This document shows, piece by piece, positions 1 through 11,989 of a DNA stretch of 64,000 bases; the first letter of the stretch is position 1; every line of letters begins with the position of its first letter. The position numbers were made by a program, and so were the translations under genes. The notes beneath the pieces are model-generated. The model searched no databases. It saw only the letters and a list, made by a program, of their open reading frames with translations, and was not told the DNA's origin. Origin of the DNA: Macropodus opercularis (Eukaryota > Chordata > Actinopteri > Anabantiformes > Osphronemidae); the NCBI GenBank assembly GCA_030770545.1, contig CM061091.1, forward strand, positions 9,356,501-9,420,500, given 5' to 3'.

Positions 1-3000
1 AGGGCTTGTTTCCGTTCTCGGTGGTGCTGGAGATGGAGATGGTGTAGATGCTGCTGGTGTAACCATCACATGAACAGTGATCATCCTGTCGACCACCATT
101 ACCTGATGCCCAGACAAATATGGAACCCAGGCCCTTGCGGCCCTGTGTTACATTAATACACACAAACATAATGTCAATACATCTGCTCAAATTAAATTTT
201 TCTGTGTGACTGATCAAACCTTTTTGATGCCTTGTTCAAAAGCCTGCTTGGTTAGTGTCCCTGGGCCATCCACTGTCTTGCCGTCATCTTTAGGCCCCCA
301 GCTGGCACTGTAGATGTCAATGTAGTCGGGTCGGATACCCAGGGACTTTGCCTCTACTATGTCGGTTACGTCGCCATCGAGCATCCGAATCCCTGTGTTC
401 AACGAACATCAATCAGAACCAGATGGAATTCTCTGTAAACCACACATTTTCCATTCAATCTTAGAGAAACTGGGCATAGAGAGTTTCTGCATTAAGGCAT
501 TACATTTATTAAATCTAATAGCTGTAGTTATGATTTCAGTAACACAAACATGTGTAGTTTAAACTACACTTTACACTAATTAAAACATTATTTTTTAGTT
601 CTAATTTATTTATTTATTATATTCCCCCTGAGATCAAGAATCAGCAGCACACATCTTAATAAATTAATACAATTACAAACATAGCTTCAAATGAACAGTG
701 GTCTAGTATTGCTTAGAGTTTGGCAAGAGTTGAAAAATCTTGCCAAACAATTTAAGAACAATTTAAAAACTTGAGCACTGTACAACAGACTGTCCTTTCT
801 TTGCTGAATAGGAGAGAAGGGAAGGCTTCAAGTGAATTCTGAATCATTGAGAAGTATTCCAAGCAGAGGGGGCAGCAGAACTGAATGCCCACATCTCCAT
901 TTTTGTCCAAACACAAGGAACAATGAGCTGATGAACATAACTTGAATTTAAAGCATAAAGAAGAACTTTTGTAGAACACGCCATACTGTAAATACACCAT
1001 ATATATGCCATAAATACGCCATAACTCCGCTATAAATACAATCGAACCAAGCCAAGAAAACCAGCAACATCCAGTGAGTATACCGTCAACACTATAGATG
1101 TAGACTATACTATAGATGATCTAACCTATAACACACCTCAAGGCTTCAAGTCTGTCAAGACTATGACAGACTATTTAAATTAATTGATTCTTCAATCAAT
1201 TATTTTTGGTTGTGGCATTCATGTATGGCACATCACCATAATCAAGCAAAGATAAAAGGCTGCTGATACAAGACATTCACACACTCTGAGGGAAAGGCAA
1301 TATTCATCAAGAGAAAAAAATCTGAGTTTCACCCTTAGTTGGCAACATGTCCTTTAAAAGAAATGTCCTGATCAAGTAAAAAACAGAGACAAAACCCATA
1401 ACTGAAAATTAACGTGCCAATCTGTGATAAGGATTTGGTCAGAAATGTGAAACGCTTTCGAAAGATGACTGAAAAGCGCTCTGGATTCCATGGATTTATT
1501 TACAACTTATTTTCAGATGTTTTTAACTGTTTTTTTTTTTTTAGATTTTTAATGGGTAATGGGTCTTTACTATATAGTTTACCACTGCAGTACCACAAAT
1601 GTTTTATTAGGTTGGTTTACTTGTAGAATCGTCCAGAACTTATTTTTGGTTTTGTAATGTTTGTAAACTCTAGTGATACAATGCCTTCTCTTTTTTTATT
1701 TAATTAATTTGACAAAGATGCTTTTTTCATAGTTTCTAAGGTATTTATGTTTGTCCCGAAAAGAGGAGGGATATGATCTCCAACGTACCTCCAATATGAG
1801 CGTTGTAGGCAACCCCTACGATACATTGGGAGTTATTGGCCACTGCTGCCACTTCACCTGCACATCGAGTTCCATGTCTACATATAAGAAGAGAGCAGAA
1901 CACAGAAATACCAACTGAAGAGTCACTCTCCTTTCAAGAGCATATTTCTATTTATCTATCTATATTCTATTCTAATAAAATAACCTCAATTATATACATT
2001 TTATATATGATTCCACCTTAACAGGTTCCGATGTTCAGCAGGGAAATCAGCATTGACATTGATTGATATTTTACCAGATCGTTTTTGGAACAATCCTATT
2101 TATTCAACTTATTCAGTTTCCTTTGAGCTGTGCAGCTGGAATGCTACAATTTACAACCAAATAGGTCAATCAATGTGTGTCTGATTCTTAACAATAGAGT
2201 GTCAGAAAGGATGGATGTTAACTGAATCCTAACCAGGTAATGATAATTACGCAGGCCAGGTTTTATTGAACCTCATGACTTTAGCACTGAAAACTAAAAA
2301 AACAGCACTGAAGACACACACAGCAATTATTGCTGTGTGTACTTCTGCACACGTGGAACAGAAAAGTAATAAATAAATTGAATAAATAAACATACTAGGA
2401 AGGTAATAACACAAGGCAAATACAGGTCTCAGCTGGGCTTACATGCACATACATGCTTACATTCAGTAGAGCTAATTATCTGGACAGGAAATGTGCCTGA
2501 TTAGATTGCAACAGATAATAATAAAATCCTAAACATGATACAAAATGAGATAACATAACCATGACTGTTCATGCATTAGTTATATTTAATGTTTTTTAAG
2601 CTGTGATTGAAGTAGGTAAACTAGTTTTCAGGTAAAGTTCAGAGGTCAAATTCATGTGAATGATATCCTGCAGCCAAGCAAGACTTCAGCAGCAGCTGCT
2701 GTTGACCAAGACTTTTGGCTCCAAGCCAACCCAAGTTAATCAACTTTGGATTAAGTTATGATTTAGTTACAGTAATTTTGTGCATAGGTTTGTTTGTATC
2801 TAAGATTGCTATAGTTTCTACATGCTAAGAGCTACAGTACTTTGCTTTTCAAAAAATAAGACAGCATTTCTTATATTATGTTCATGATCAATCTTCCATC
2901 TGCACAAGAATTAACTTTGGAGTTCCCCAGGGTTCTTACTATCAATACTTTTCAGTCTATACATGTCTCCTCTCTTTAATATTATTAGGAAACTACTCTA

Positions 3001-6000
3001 TAAAGTTTAATTGTTTTGCATATGATATTCAAACTGCATTCATTTCACTGAGATTATGATTGGTTTAGTTTTCATCCAGTACTTGGTTGATTTACTGGTA
3101 TGTTTTGGGTCATTGTTATGTTGCATGGTCCAGTTCTGCTTTAATTTTCTGACAGATGCGAGGTTTCCTCTTTGCACACCTCCCAAGCAAGTTACCCCTC
3201 ATGCAGCCTTCCAGGTCAAAACGACCCCACTGTAAAATAGAGGGCGCTCAAAGCTCAAAAACACACACAAGGGTTGGATAAAACAGCCTTCGTGGGTGTT
3301 ACATCCAAGCAACGAACACGTGTGGGTCTTCTGACGAACAAGTTCATCCAACCATTCATCTAGATAAAGTGTGTTGTGATTTATCGTCTGTCTGCGGCTG
3401 TTTTATCCAACCTTTTTGTGGTTTTTGAGCTTTGACCACCCCCTATTTTCATTTTGACCAAGGGTTAAATGTGTGCAGTCTCTGATTCTGATTGTGGAGG
3501 CATGCACCTTCACATCAATAGCAGCCAGTCTGCTGTAGTTCCCTTGATGACATTTTAGTTTTAGTTTTTGGAGACCTCTTTTAACATCTTGAGGTCTGCT
3601 CTCAGGCTGAACTTGCTGGGAAGACCAGATCTGGGCATGTTAGCAGTTGTTTTGAAAGCCCTCCACTTGTAGACTATCCAGACAGTGGAATGGCTTATTT
3701 CATAATTTCAGCTTTTTTGCTCTCACCGTGATGTTCACTCCTCACTAACAGTTTAGAACGGGCAAGCCTCTTTCAAAATGTTGAGTAACAATCTACTAAT
3801 CATGTGCACCTTGTGTGATACACCTAACTTTTTCCTCAGTTAGAATATACATTTTTAATTGTTTAGTTATATTATTCTGATCTCTTAGTATTGTAAACAT
3901 TGAGAATAAGATATTAAGATATTTTTAAAATATTACTAAATACCCTGTGATTGCACAGAGTACCTCCACCAGCAGCCACACTACTCACATCTGGAGCTCA
4001 TTGCTTTTTATTATTGTTAATAAATTCCCAGATTGTTTCTTTTTCTCCAGATTGTGCTTGAGTCCTTTATTGTGGTTCCTTGCAGTCTTGTAAAGACTGG
4101 AGGAAACACTATAGCTGGATTCATCAAATCAAATCAATCAAAACTAAAATAATTAAATGTATTACTTTAATACAGATTTTTAAAATCTACACCTGTCCAT
4201 CTTAACATAAAGCAGCAGTTTTAGTAATAATTTAGCAAACATTTTGTCCTAGATACCCTGAGGCTTTTTGTCTAAAACACACCTGTAGCTACACCTGTCA
4301 TAGAGGAGCTTATTCCAGCTTAATGTAAAAAAAACGAATGGACATTTGATCAACAGGTTGAAGACAATTGTGGATATTTTTTCTTACATGTTTTCATTGT
4401 GTGATTCATAACGTGGTGTGGGGTCATGGTCATTCCCATTGACATCATAACTCGCAAGATGGTCCTGCAGAAGTATTAAATAAAAAAAAAAAAGTACAAA
4501 TAAGTAGGTGAGATAGAGAAAGCACAAAATAAAGATGTACAGCATATACAATTCATTTTTTTGTGCAGTGCTAGAATGGTGAAGTAAAGACTAACACAAG
4601 CTGTCACTTGTAAAAACATCTAAATAGATTTTTGAATTCATATTATGGTGCACAGCACATACGTAGTTCTGAGCCAGATCAGGGTGATTCCTTTCAATGC
4701 CATCATCCAATATGGTGACCACCACATTTTTGCCAGTGTAACCCCTCTGCCAAGCTGATAAAATGTTCATTTCTGAGCGACAGCTGCTGCTTTTATCATT
4801 GCAATGCTGAGGACAAAGAGGGACAAACCATGTGACACATCTCATCAACTTTGTTCTCAGTGAAATTAAAATAACAGTGTAATGTACTCACAATGTACCA
4901 CATGTTGGACCATTTAGGGTCATTAAAATTAATGAAGTTTTGCTCACTCTGGGCATACCTCTTCACTCTTTGTTTTACCACCTGCTGCTGCGCCCAGTCC
5001 ACCTAAAAAAAATACTTCACATTAGTTTACAACGAGAAGCCTTTGCAGCAAATGCTTAGAAAAGACCCCCTGACCTTTGCAGTTACACAATTTTATACTC
5101 GATATACACATAACAGGAAAAAAAATGGCGAAAAAGGCGAAAAGAAAAAACATTGAGCACATGACTTTAACTATAAACCTCTGCAACCACCATGTGAGAT
5201 TCCTATCATCATCCATGGCAAGTCCTTTATGCCAATAAGCTATAATAGTGTAACACTGAGCATGAACAACCCAGAGACCATGAAACTGGAAAAGCCTAAT
5301 GTAAAACATTTATTTTACAATTTATGTGTTTTACCTGCTGTGACGTGTGACAACCCAAAAAGTAAAATTTTTTACAATATAGTTTGATAATTGGCAATGT
5401 TTCTTTGATTTTTATATTACAGGTGGTAAAAAGGTTGGACACAAAGAAAAACTATGCAAATCATGTGCTTTGGATATCAACTCAGTTATACACCTACTGT
5501 ATGAGTATAGCGTTCTCCACTAAATGATAGAATATGTTTGGTGCTGCTTCATCTCGCCACTAGAGTCCAGGATCTTATGAAACCTTTGTGAAACTGAATT
5601 CATTATGTGTGTGAAAAACTGTAAAAAAATGTATGAGATCACACAAAAGTGGAATTTGTCATTATGTGGAAAATGAAACCCTGGTCAAAGTCTTAAATCA
5701 CAGGGGTTATGACTGACTCCACTTGAAAGAAACCAATCCAAGTCTTACCATAGGATCCATATGGATGAAGCTGTGGGGGCCTTTTAAAGCGTATGCAGCT
5801 CTGCGAACCACTCGTCTGTGGTGGAAATGGTAATGATCCTCCAGACTTCCTATCTGATCAGGCACATCCAACAACAAAAAGAAGAGAATTATAACACTAA
5901 CATGTTAGCAAGTGTTATAAATACTTGAGAGATGCTTTTACCTGCATGCCTTTGACACTGATTATTGCATATATTATATTATTATCTGTCTTGAGTCATC

Positions 6001-6633
6001 TAACCACAGACATGTTGTTCTTATTTACTGTCAATCCATCTACTGTAGTGCCTAAAACAAGAAAGTGCTGGTTGCACTTACTGATAAGGTAACTACTATA
6101 AAAAATGTTTAGTAAATGTTTAGTAAATAAACAAATTTAATCTCCAAATTTCACTTTCTCTTCTAGTGCCGAAAATAATATACAATATTTTTAAACATCA
6201 TTCTTCGAACGTCATTATTTTTACTTACGGACACGGGAAACGTACATGGGGCCATGTGGTTTATCTTATATAATATAGAATTCATTATTTCTCGATCCGT
6301 TTCCAACAAGTGAGCCAGTCTTTGTATTTCTCAGAAGTAGTAAAAGCAGTACTAAGATTGGGCAGAGACGGCTGTTTCACACAGTCTCACAAGCACACAC
6401 ATGTCGCTGCAGTGAGCATAATACAATGTTGAAGACAACAAAAAAACATGTTCCTGTGTCATCATTACCTGTCCCAAGTTCACATATCCATATTTTGCAG
6501 CGATTCTGTCCGCTTGTAGCGGACCACCTGTAATGCGCACCGCCCAGTGGTTTGTATAAACGTCCCGGCGTCCTGTGCTCGCCGACTGACTAGTGGCAAC
6601 AGGTAGCAGGAGGAAAAGCACAAGTAAAGTCAT
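1..6633 (-). CDS. pcsk6: Proprotein convertase subtilisin/kexin type 6 (PACE4)-like, 5' eight coding exons, partial
   Basis: Secretory-pathway, calcium-dependent serine endoprotease that cleaves precursors after paired basic residues. Exons read on the minus strand: 6633-6469, 5853-5749, 5002-4892, 4806-4663, 4464-4388, 1877-1789, 392-220 and 142-1 (cut by the window edge), with GT donors, AG acceptors and compatible phases. Exon 1 has a short hydrophobic signal peptide ([16 protein letters not shown]) and the prodomain start (YTNHWAVRI). Exon 3 carries a KQRVKR prodomain cleavage site. Exon 4 has the catalytic Asp ([15 protein letters not shown]), exon 6 the catalytic His (HGTRCAGE), and exon 8 the oxyanion-hole Asn (WASGNGG). 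The catalytic Ser, P domain and Cys-rich region lie off the left edge. CRSEMN, ERNHPDL and [18 protein letters not shown] resemble PCSK6 more than PCSK5 from memory; a pcsk5 paralogue is the alternative. Intron 5 (4387-1878) is about 2.5 kb and full of transposon pieces. Confidence 0.85.
2886..3010 (+). repeat. L2-type LINE reverse transcriptase fragment in pcsk6 intron 5
   Basis: The sequence matches, in plus orientation, the part of the L2 reverse transcriptase (SICTGISFGVPQGS region) seen intact on the minus strand near 63600-63700. It is short, diverged and out of frame, so it is a relic. Confidence 0.6.
3030..3900. mobile_element. Diverged DNA-transposon-like element, related to 52153-52984
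   Basis: Stretches at about 3065-3170 (around TACTGGTATGTTTTGGGTCA) and 3470-3900 resemble the interior and flank of the element at 52153-52984. The copy is interrupted by a separate inverted-repeat element at 3212-3468. No ORF of useful size is visible. Confidence 0.45.
3212..3468. mobile_element. Short inverted-repeat element (MITE), nested
   Basis: Inverted terminal sequences of roughly 60-80 bp: the left arm contains GCTCAAAGCTCAAAAAC and GGTTGGATAAAACAGCC, the right arm contains GGCTGTTTTATCCAACC and GTTTTTGAGCTTTGACC. The centre is unique and lacks an ORF. It splits the older element at 3030-3900. The family is not identified. Confidence 0.6.
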
Positions 6634-6776
6634 CCTTAGTTCAAAGCTGAGCCCAGAGGCTGTCAGTCCGTGAATCTGACGGAAAGTCCGTCATGGGTCC
6701 GCCATTGCTCAAGACCCGGTCAAACTCACTAATGAGCTGGAACTGTTTGTCCAAGTCGAACGGAAAACTGCGGTCA

Positions 6777-7380
6777 AGCCAGCCGTCGTTCGCTCATCCG
6801 TCGTTAAGCCAGCCGCGCTTTCAAAATGTCGTGCGCCCGTATTCCACGGTTTACAGCAGAGCATTAAACGCGATGGAAGCTACTTTCTGTTTTCATAATA
6901 AGACGTCTGGTCTGCTCTAATTATACATTATTGCAAAAATAAATATGAATACACACGACAAAGCTGTCACCTTACCAGGAACTGTGTACTTTTACTGGAT
7001 GGTTAATGATTTATTAGCACCTAAATATGGCATTTCATACTGAAAATACAGTATAAGTAGTCAACTTTGATGTTGAATAAAATTATTTTGGTGCATAATG
7101 CCAGCCCCAGACAAAGTTGACAATTCATACTGTATTTCCAGTTTTCAATCATAAACCATGCAGTAGAAGTAAGCAGTTCTTTGTGAGGTGACAGCTTTGT
7201 CGTGTGTATTCATATTTATTTTGCAGTAATTTATAATTAGAGCAGACCAGACGTCTTATTATGAAAACAGAAAGTAGCTTCCATCGCGTTTAATGCTCTG
7301 CTGTAAACCGTAGAATACGGGAGCACAACATTTTTAAAGCGCGGCTGGCTTAACGACGGATGAGCGAACGACGTCTGGCT
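6777..7380. repeat. Long near-perfect palindrome (arms ~290/270 bp, spacer 42 bp)
   Basis: Left arm 6777-7069 and right arm 7112-7380 are reverse complements over almost their whole length, with scattered mismatches and one small indel. Both arms contain the CCATCGCG / AACGCGATGG segment and a CGTGTGTATTCATATTTATTT segment. The spacer is 7070-7111. It begins about 140 bp upstream of the pcsk6 start codon. Matching short ORFs on opposite strands are only the mirrored arms. It could be a fold-back transposon or an inverted duplication of a promoter-proximal segment. Confidence 0.8.
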
Positions 7381-7927
7381 ACATGACGTTTCGAAGCCAA
7401 CAGGCAGCAGTTTACATCCCACACCTGCTGCTACTCAATAGACTCTGCTGCCTTTACCACACGTACTAATCTAGCGTGCGCGCACCCCTTTATTTCTAAA
7501 CCGCTAGTATTAAACTCAGTAACTTTTACTTGTACGCTGTACAAGTAAAAGGCGTGCAATACCACTTTGACCACTAAAGTTACAGTAATAAAAACAAATC
7601 GTAATGTGGTTTGTGTTTGTTTGTAAAATTTAAAAAAAAGGTTCTGGGATTTTATTCTGAGCAGAAGATGGTTTTCACTGAGGGCATAGTTGGATGCTGC
7701 AGTAGCAAAAACTAGTGACACATCATTTGATTTAGTGAATTTATTTTCATAGAATCATGTGTAAATATCACTTTTAATAGGACTTGGCATAGACATCCTC
7801 TTGTTTTACCCTGTTAACAGATCCATACAAACATGTTTTCTGGATTTTAAATCATTCTGTAAATTCTTTCCTAATAATTTGGTTTATGTGAACACTCACT
7901 GATGCGTGATGATGTTTTCTTTCAACT

Positions 7928-8087
7928 TAGTAAATCCTGCAGATTGTACAGGAAACGTTTCTTCACTGTTATTTTTTCATTACACTGGAATGTCAGTGAG
8001 ACTGTGTGTAATCTTATTAATATGCACAGAAAAAACATGCTACTTGACAGACCTTGCTCTAGCAGCATTGTAGTTCAGATGCAGAAT
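7928..8087 (+). repeat. 160-bp direct repeat, copy 1
   Basis: Strongly similar to 9087-9250 in the same orientation; both share TTACACTGGAATGTCAGTGA and the CTTGACAGACCTTGCTCTAG stretch. No coding function is apparent. The rest of 7390-9934 holds AT-rich unique-looking DNA in which I recognise no gene. Confidence 0.7.
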
Positions 8088-9086
8088 GTATGTCAATGAC
8101 CAACAAATCAATTCAGTTCTGCAAATAGATTTGGAGGGGTTTTAAAGATCTATTGGATTGTTGGTGTGCACATATGTCATCACCATGTCATTAGCTTTGT
8201 TAGAGTCTGTAAGCTCTGATCCTTTCCAGTAGCTATGTTTCTCTAAATGTACTAAAGGTGTCAGATTTCATGACCCTGAGACTTTTACTAAAGCAATGTG
8301 AACAGTAAAACAATGTGAAAACACTGCAAGTCAAGAAAACTTACAAGAACGCTGCTGCCATCTAGTGAAGAAAATACGTGGGAGTAGAATGAGACAGCAA
8401 CTCAGTCTATTAACTGTTTAAATATTATTTTATCCCAGACAGACTTCGGTCTTGGAAAAGTTATCATCTAAATTCTGCAAAGGACTGGCAGAATGCTCCA
8501 GGTCTGTACTATATGGATTAACTACTTGAGCTCCACAAGCCCAGAGAGCACTGTATGAAACACAAGGGAAATATTTCTCTGATGTGTCACGTGTACAGTG
8601 GCTTTTTTGTAAAACACTTATAGGATACAATTCTCAGGGAAGGCCATGTCAAACTATCAATCTAAAAACAAATAGGGAAGTTGAATTTCAAGACACAACA
8701 TGGAATTTTCTTACTATTTAAGACTTTAGGCAAGTAGTATTAAGTAAGTATTTAAAAAGAACCAGTTCAGCTTTTTGTTTCCCGACGCCACCACAGTGGA
8801 TTTGAAATTATTTTGCTGTGTCTAAGTGGAAGACAGACAACACCCAAGGTTAGAGGTCATCCTCAGCTGTGAATGCAAAATGAGCACATATAATGACATT
8901 TAGGAAACATCTCAATGTTAAGACAGCTTTTGCTGCTATCAGCTTCAGTGTGCTCCACCTCCTTTTACCTTGTACTCAGAATCACTGATCAGGATTACAC
9001 ACATGCTGCTGGACATAATAATGTGATCCTTTTTTTTTTTTTCTTACACTGCACTACAAGTGCAGTCTCTTTTGGGCTTGGAATCT

Positions 9087-9250
9087 TAGTAAGTCCTGCA
9101 GATTTTACAGGAAAACGTTTCTTCAGTGTTATTTTTCATTACACTGGAATGTCAGTGAGACTGTGCGTAATCTTATTAATATGCACAGCTAGCACAAACA
9201 TGCTACTTGACAGACCTTGCTCTAGCAGCATTGCAGTTCAGATGCAGAAT
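9087..9250 (+). repeat. 160-bp direct repeat, copy 2
   Basis: Second copy of the 7928-8087 repeat, about 1.16 kb away. The open frame spanning 8915-9430 runs through this repeat and a poly-T tract and looks fortuitous. Confidence 0.7.
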
Positions 9251-9934
9251 AAAATTTTTACTCTTAGACTTCTCCACAGAAATGGAGTCTGCTGTGTATT
9301 GAGCATAGGTTTTATTCTAAACTGTGTTTATGGAATACATGTTACATATATTTTTTTTACAATAAATCTACAGTTTATTTACTTTGTAAGTCAGTTGCAG
9401 ATGATTATTTACCATAGTTTGCATATCTAATGTACTTGTGTATAAATATAATAAAATCTAGATGACTATTTCAGTTCTTGCAACACAATTATGATATTCT
9501 GTAATTCTGCAGAACACTGATGGTGAGTGTTCAGCATATGTCCGATTCCTGAGACCAGGTTTATATCTACAGTATCAATCCCATGTGGACCAAACTCAAT
9601 AGCTTATGGCAAATGTTATTAAATGGCTGGGAACATCTAAAATTAACAGTGTACAAGATCTATTTTTTCGGTGCAGTGATAGGAATGAAATCCTGTCTCC
9701 TGACTGCAGGCAAAAAAAGGTAAAACTGAGAAAAATCTTGCCTTGTCAAGATGTACAAACAAGGTCCAGCAACAGTCAAACACACTCCCCCTTCCAACTC
9801 TACTGAAGCTACAATACATCTACAAAATTTTTCCATCTAACCTTGCTGTCAACCACAGTTCACTGAAGTATGTTCTTACTACCACAGTCACAAGACAAGA
9901 AGGTGCTGCCTACAACCACACTCTCTAACTGACT

Positions 9935-10592
9935 AAAGTACCAGGGGTAGGAGCGCCTGAGCCCCTGGTACTGTCCGTAAATCGACACTAGATGGCGCCA
10001 AACTTGACCTGAGGGGAGAGCTCAAACTCAGGAGCCTCTTCCCCTCTCACAAGACTCACTAACGAAAGGGGCTGCTCTAACTGGAGCCAATGCCCACACT
10101 AACATAACCAACAAGAGGAGGACCCAATTGCACGAACCCAGAGACACGGGTGAACAGTTAACTTATTTTAATCAAAAGACAATAAACAAGAACAAAGCAC
10201 TAACATGGAAGACTACAGACTACACATAAATGACCTGAAGGAACTAAATGTAAACCTAGACAAACATACTCTGAACATGGGGCTACAAAACTTAACACTA
10301 AACTAAGACGAACACCTACACATATTACTGACAAAACCCAAGGCTACAAAATTTAAACGCTAAACAAACCTGTGTACAAAGCGAGACAGCGAGACATCGA
10401 GACAGACGATAATCAGCCAGCAACAAGGGGAACAAACTGAGGAACTTAAATATACAACAAACAGGAAATGAAGACCAGGTGAAATCAATAACGAGAACAA
10501 AACAGGAAACCGACAGACAGGAAGTGGACAAACAGAAACCGACAAAGAATGGGGAACAAGGGCGCCAGTGGCTGGAGGGCCAAACCGTCACA
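9935..10592 (-). mobile_element. Solo LTR of a Ty3/gypsy-like element (family A)
   Basis: On the minus strand it starts TGTGACGGTTTGGCCCTCCA and ends near CCCCTGGTACTTTAGTCAG. The same family occurs on the plus strand at 53359-53943, including the GGCGCC-containing stretch and the 'acccgtgtctctgggtt' segment. No internal gag/pol is attached. The TGTGACAG-type start is shared with the chromovirus LTR at 57364. Confidence 0.65.
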
Positions 10593-11984
10593 GGTGCAGT
10601 GGCTACGTGTCATTTATAATGGACAAAGTACCAACGAACATCCCAGAGAGTATGTTATTCTACGTAACAGAATTTAAATCATTTGCTGTGCTAACCAGGA
10701 TATTCATTAGTTGCATTGTAAAGTCTGAAATTAAATCAGTGTGCATAAGGTACATTCCCTTTAACATTACATACATGCAGTGAATAAATGAAACATGTAC
10801 TATGTGTCCTCTACTTACACCAAATGGAACCTTTTTGAGGAATTAAACATTTGGGAAAAAATTTCCTTCAGAAAGCGTACAATAGAGGGTGCTGTTTATT
10901 TAGGTTAGGCTATGTCTATAAAATGTGCTATGCCTCCTTATTCTGTTCTCTGACGCACGTTCCTTAGTGCAGTCTCAACAGATAGCTAAACAGTTACAGT
11001 ACGAAGAATAACGAAACTCAGTCGATCTCAAATAAAGTCGATCTGCTTTACTGTGGTTGAGTTATCACCATCCAGTACTGTTATCATTGTGAAACTGAAA
11101 TAAGAATAAAAAGGGAAAACATAACATACATAATGCATAAACTTCTGAACATACATACATGCTATGTATGAGCATTATGTACAACATAAGTGGCATTAGC
11201 TTATCGGCTAAGTAGCACTTGTCGGCTGCCTACATTGAAACATTACAAAAGTTACTTAGAACAACCAACAGAATTACTTACAAGCATAACTTCTCCAAGG
11301 CACCACACAGGTAAGAGGAATGAGAGGGCTACACCCGAATACACTTCGCACACCACACATGCACACAGGCTGAACGTAACGAGTTCTGCGACATCGCGTT
11401 TGCAAGCATCTGCCGAACATAAATGTGGCCACAAGGTGTCACTAAAGACCCCATTACAAAAACATAACGTAACACCTCCTACATCCAGGAAGTGGAGGAC
11501 ATAAATACATGCAAAGTTGTGCAGTTAGTGAAATAAATTAAAATGTAATAAACAAAACATCTTAATGAATAGGTTCAATGTTTTTCAGAACCAATAAAGC
11601 AATTGTGATACAGTAATTATGAAGAAAGGAAACTGTGAGTGTATTATGGTCTTCATGTCAGCCATAAAGTCTCCCCCAGAGTCTAGTTAGTAAACAGCTC
11701 TCATTTGGACCAACAGCTCAAATGAGCTAATTGGAGTGTGTGTGTTTCACAATTAAAGTCTATAGTTTTGTTGGCAGAACCAGCCCATTAGTTACAAAAT
11801 TTAATTTGGAATTCAGATGGTTTAATCTCTCACATTTACAAATACTCTTATCTACTCTTATCTACTCTTATCTTTGCAAACTCATTTGTTTCTACGTTAC
11901 TGAGGCAAATGTCATTTTTAGATCTTAGAGGAGGTTTTGACTGTACTGTAATAACTGAGGCCTTTTAGCGTCATACTGTAAAAC
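10593..11984. other. No gene recognised; possible old LTR-like segment
   Basis: A stretch at about 10860-11500 has a TATA-like motif (CTATAAAATG, near 10916) and an AATAAAG signal (near 11030), as LTRs often do, but no partner copy or ends could be defined. Short ORFs here show no recognisable domain. 11850-11875 has three tandem copies of a 10-bp TCTTATCTAC unit. Confidence 0.25.
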
Positions 11985-11989
11985 CTTAA

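Noticed and set aside
1..6633. Assignment of the convertase to PCSK5
   Set aside because: Exon 4 and exon 7 signatures ([25 protein letters not shown]) fit PCSK6 better, although exon 8 has PCSK5-like residues; kept only as an alternative.
8915..9430. 171-codon open frame
   Set aside because: It crosses a poly-T tract and a dispersed 160-bp repeat and shows no domain or splice structure.
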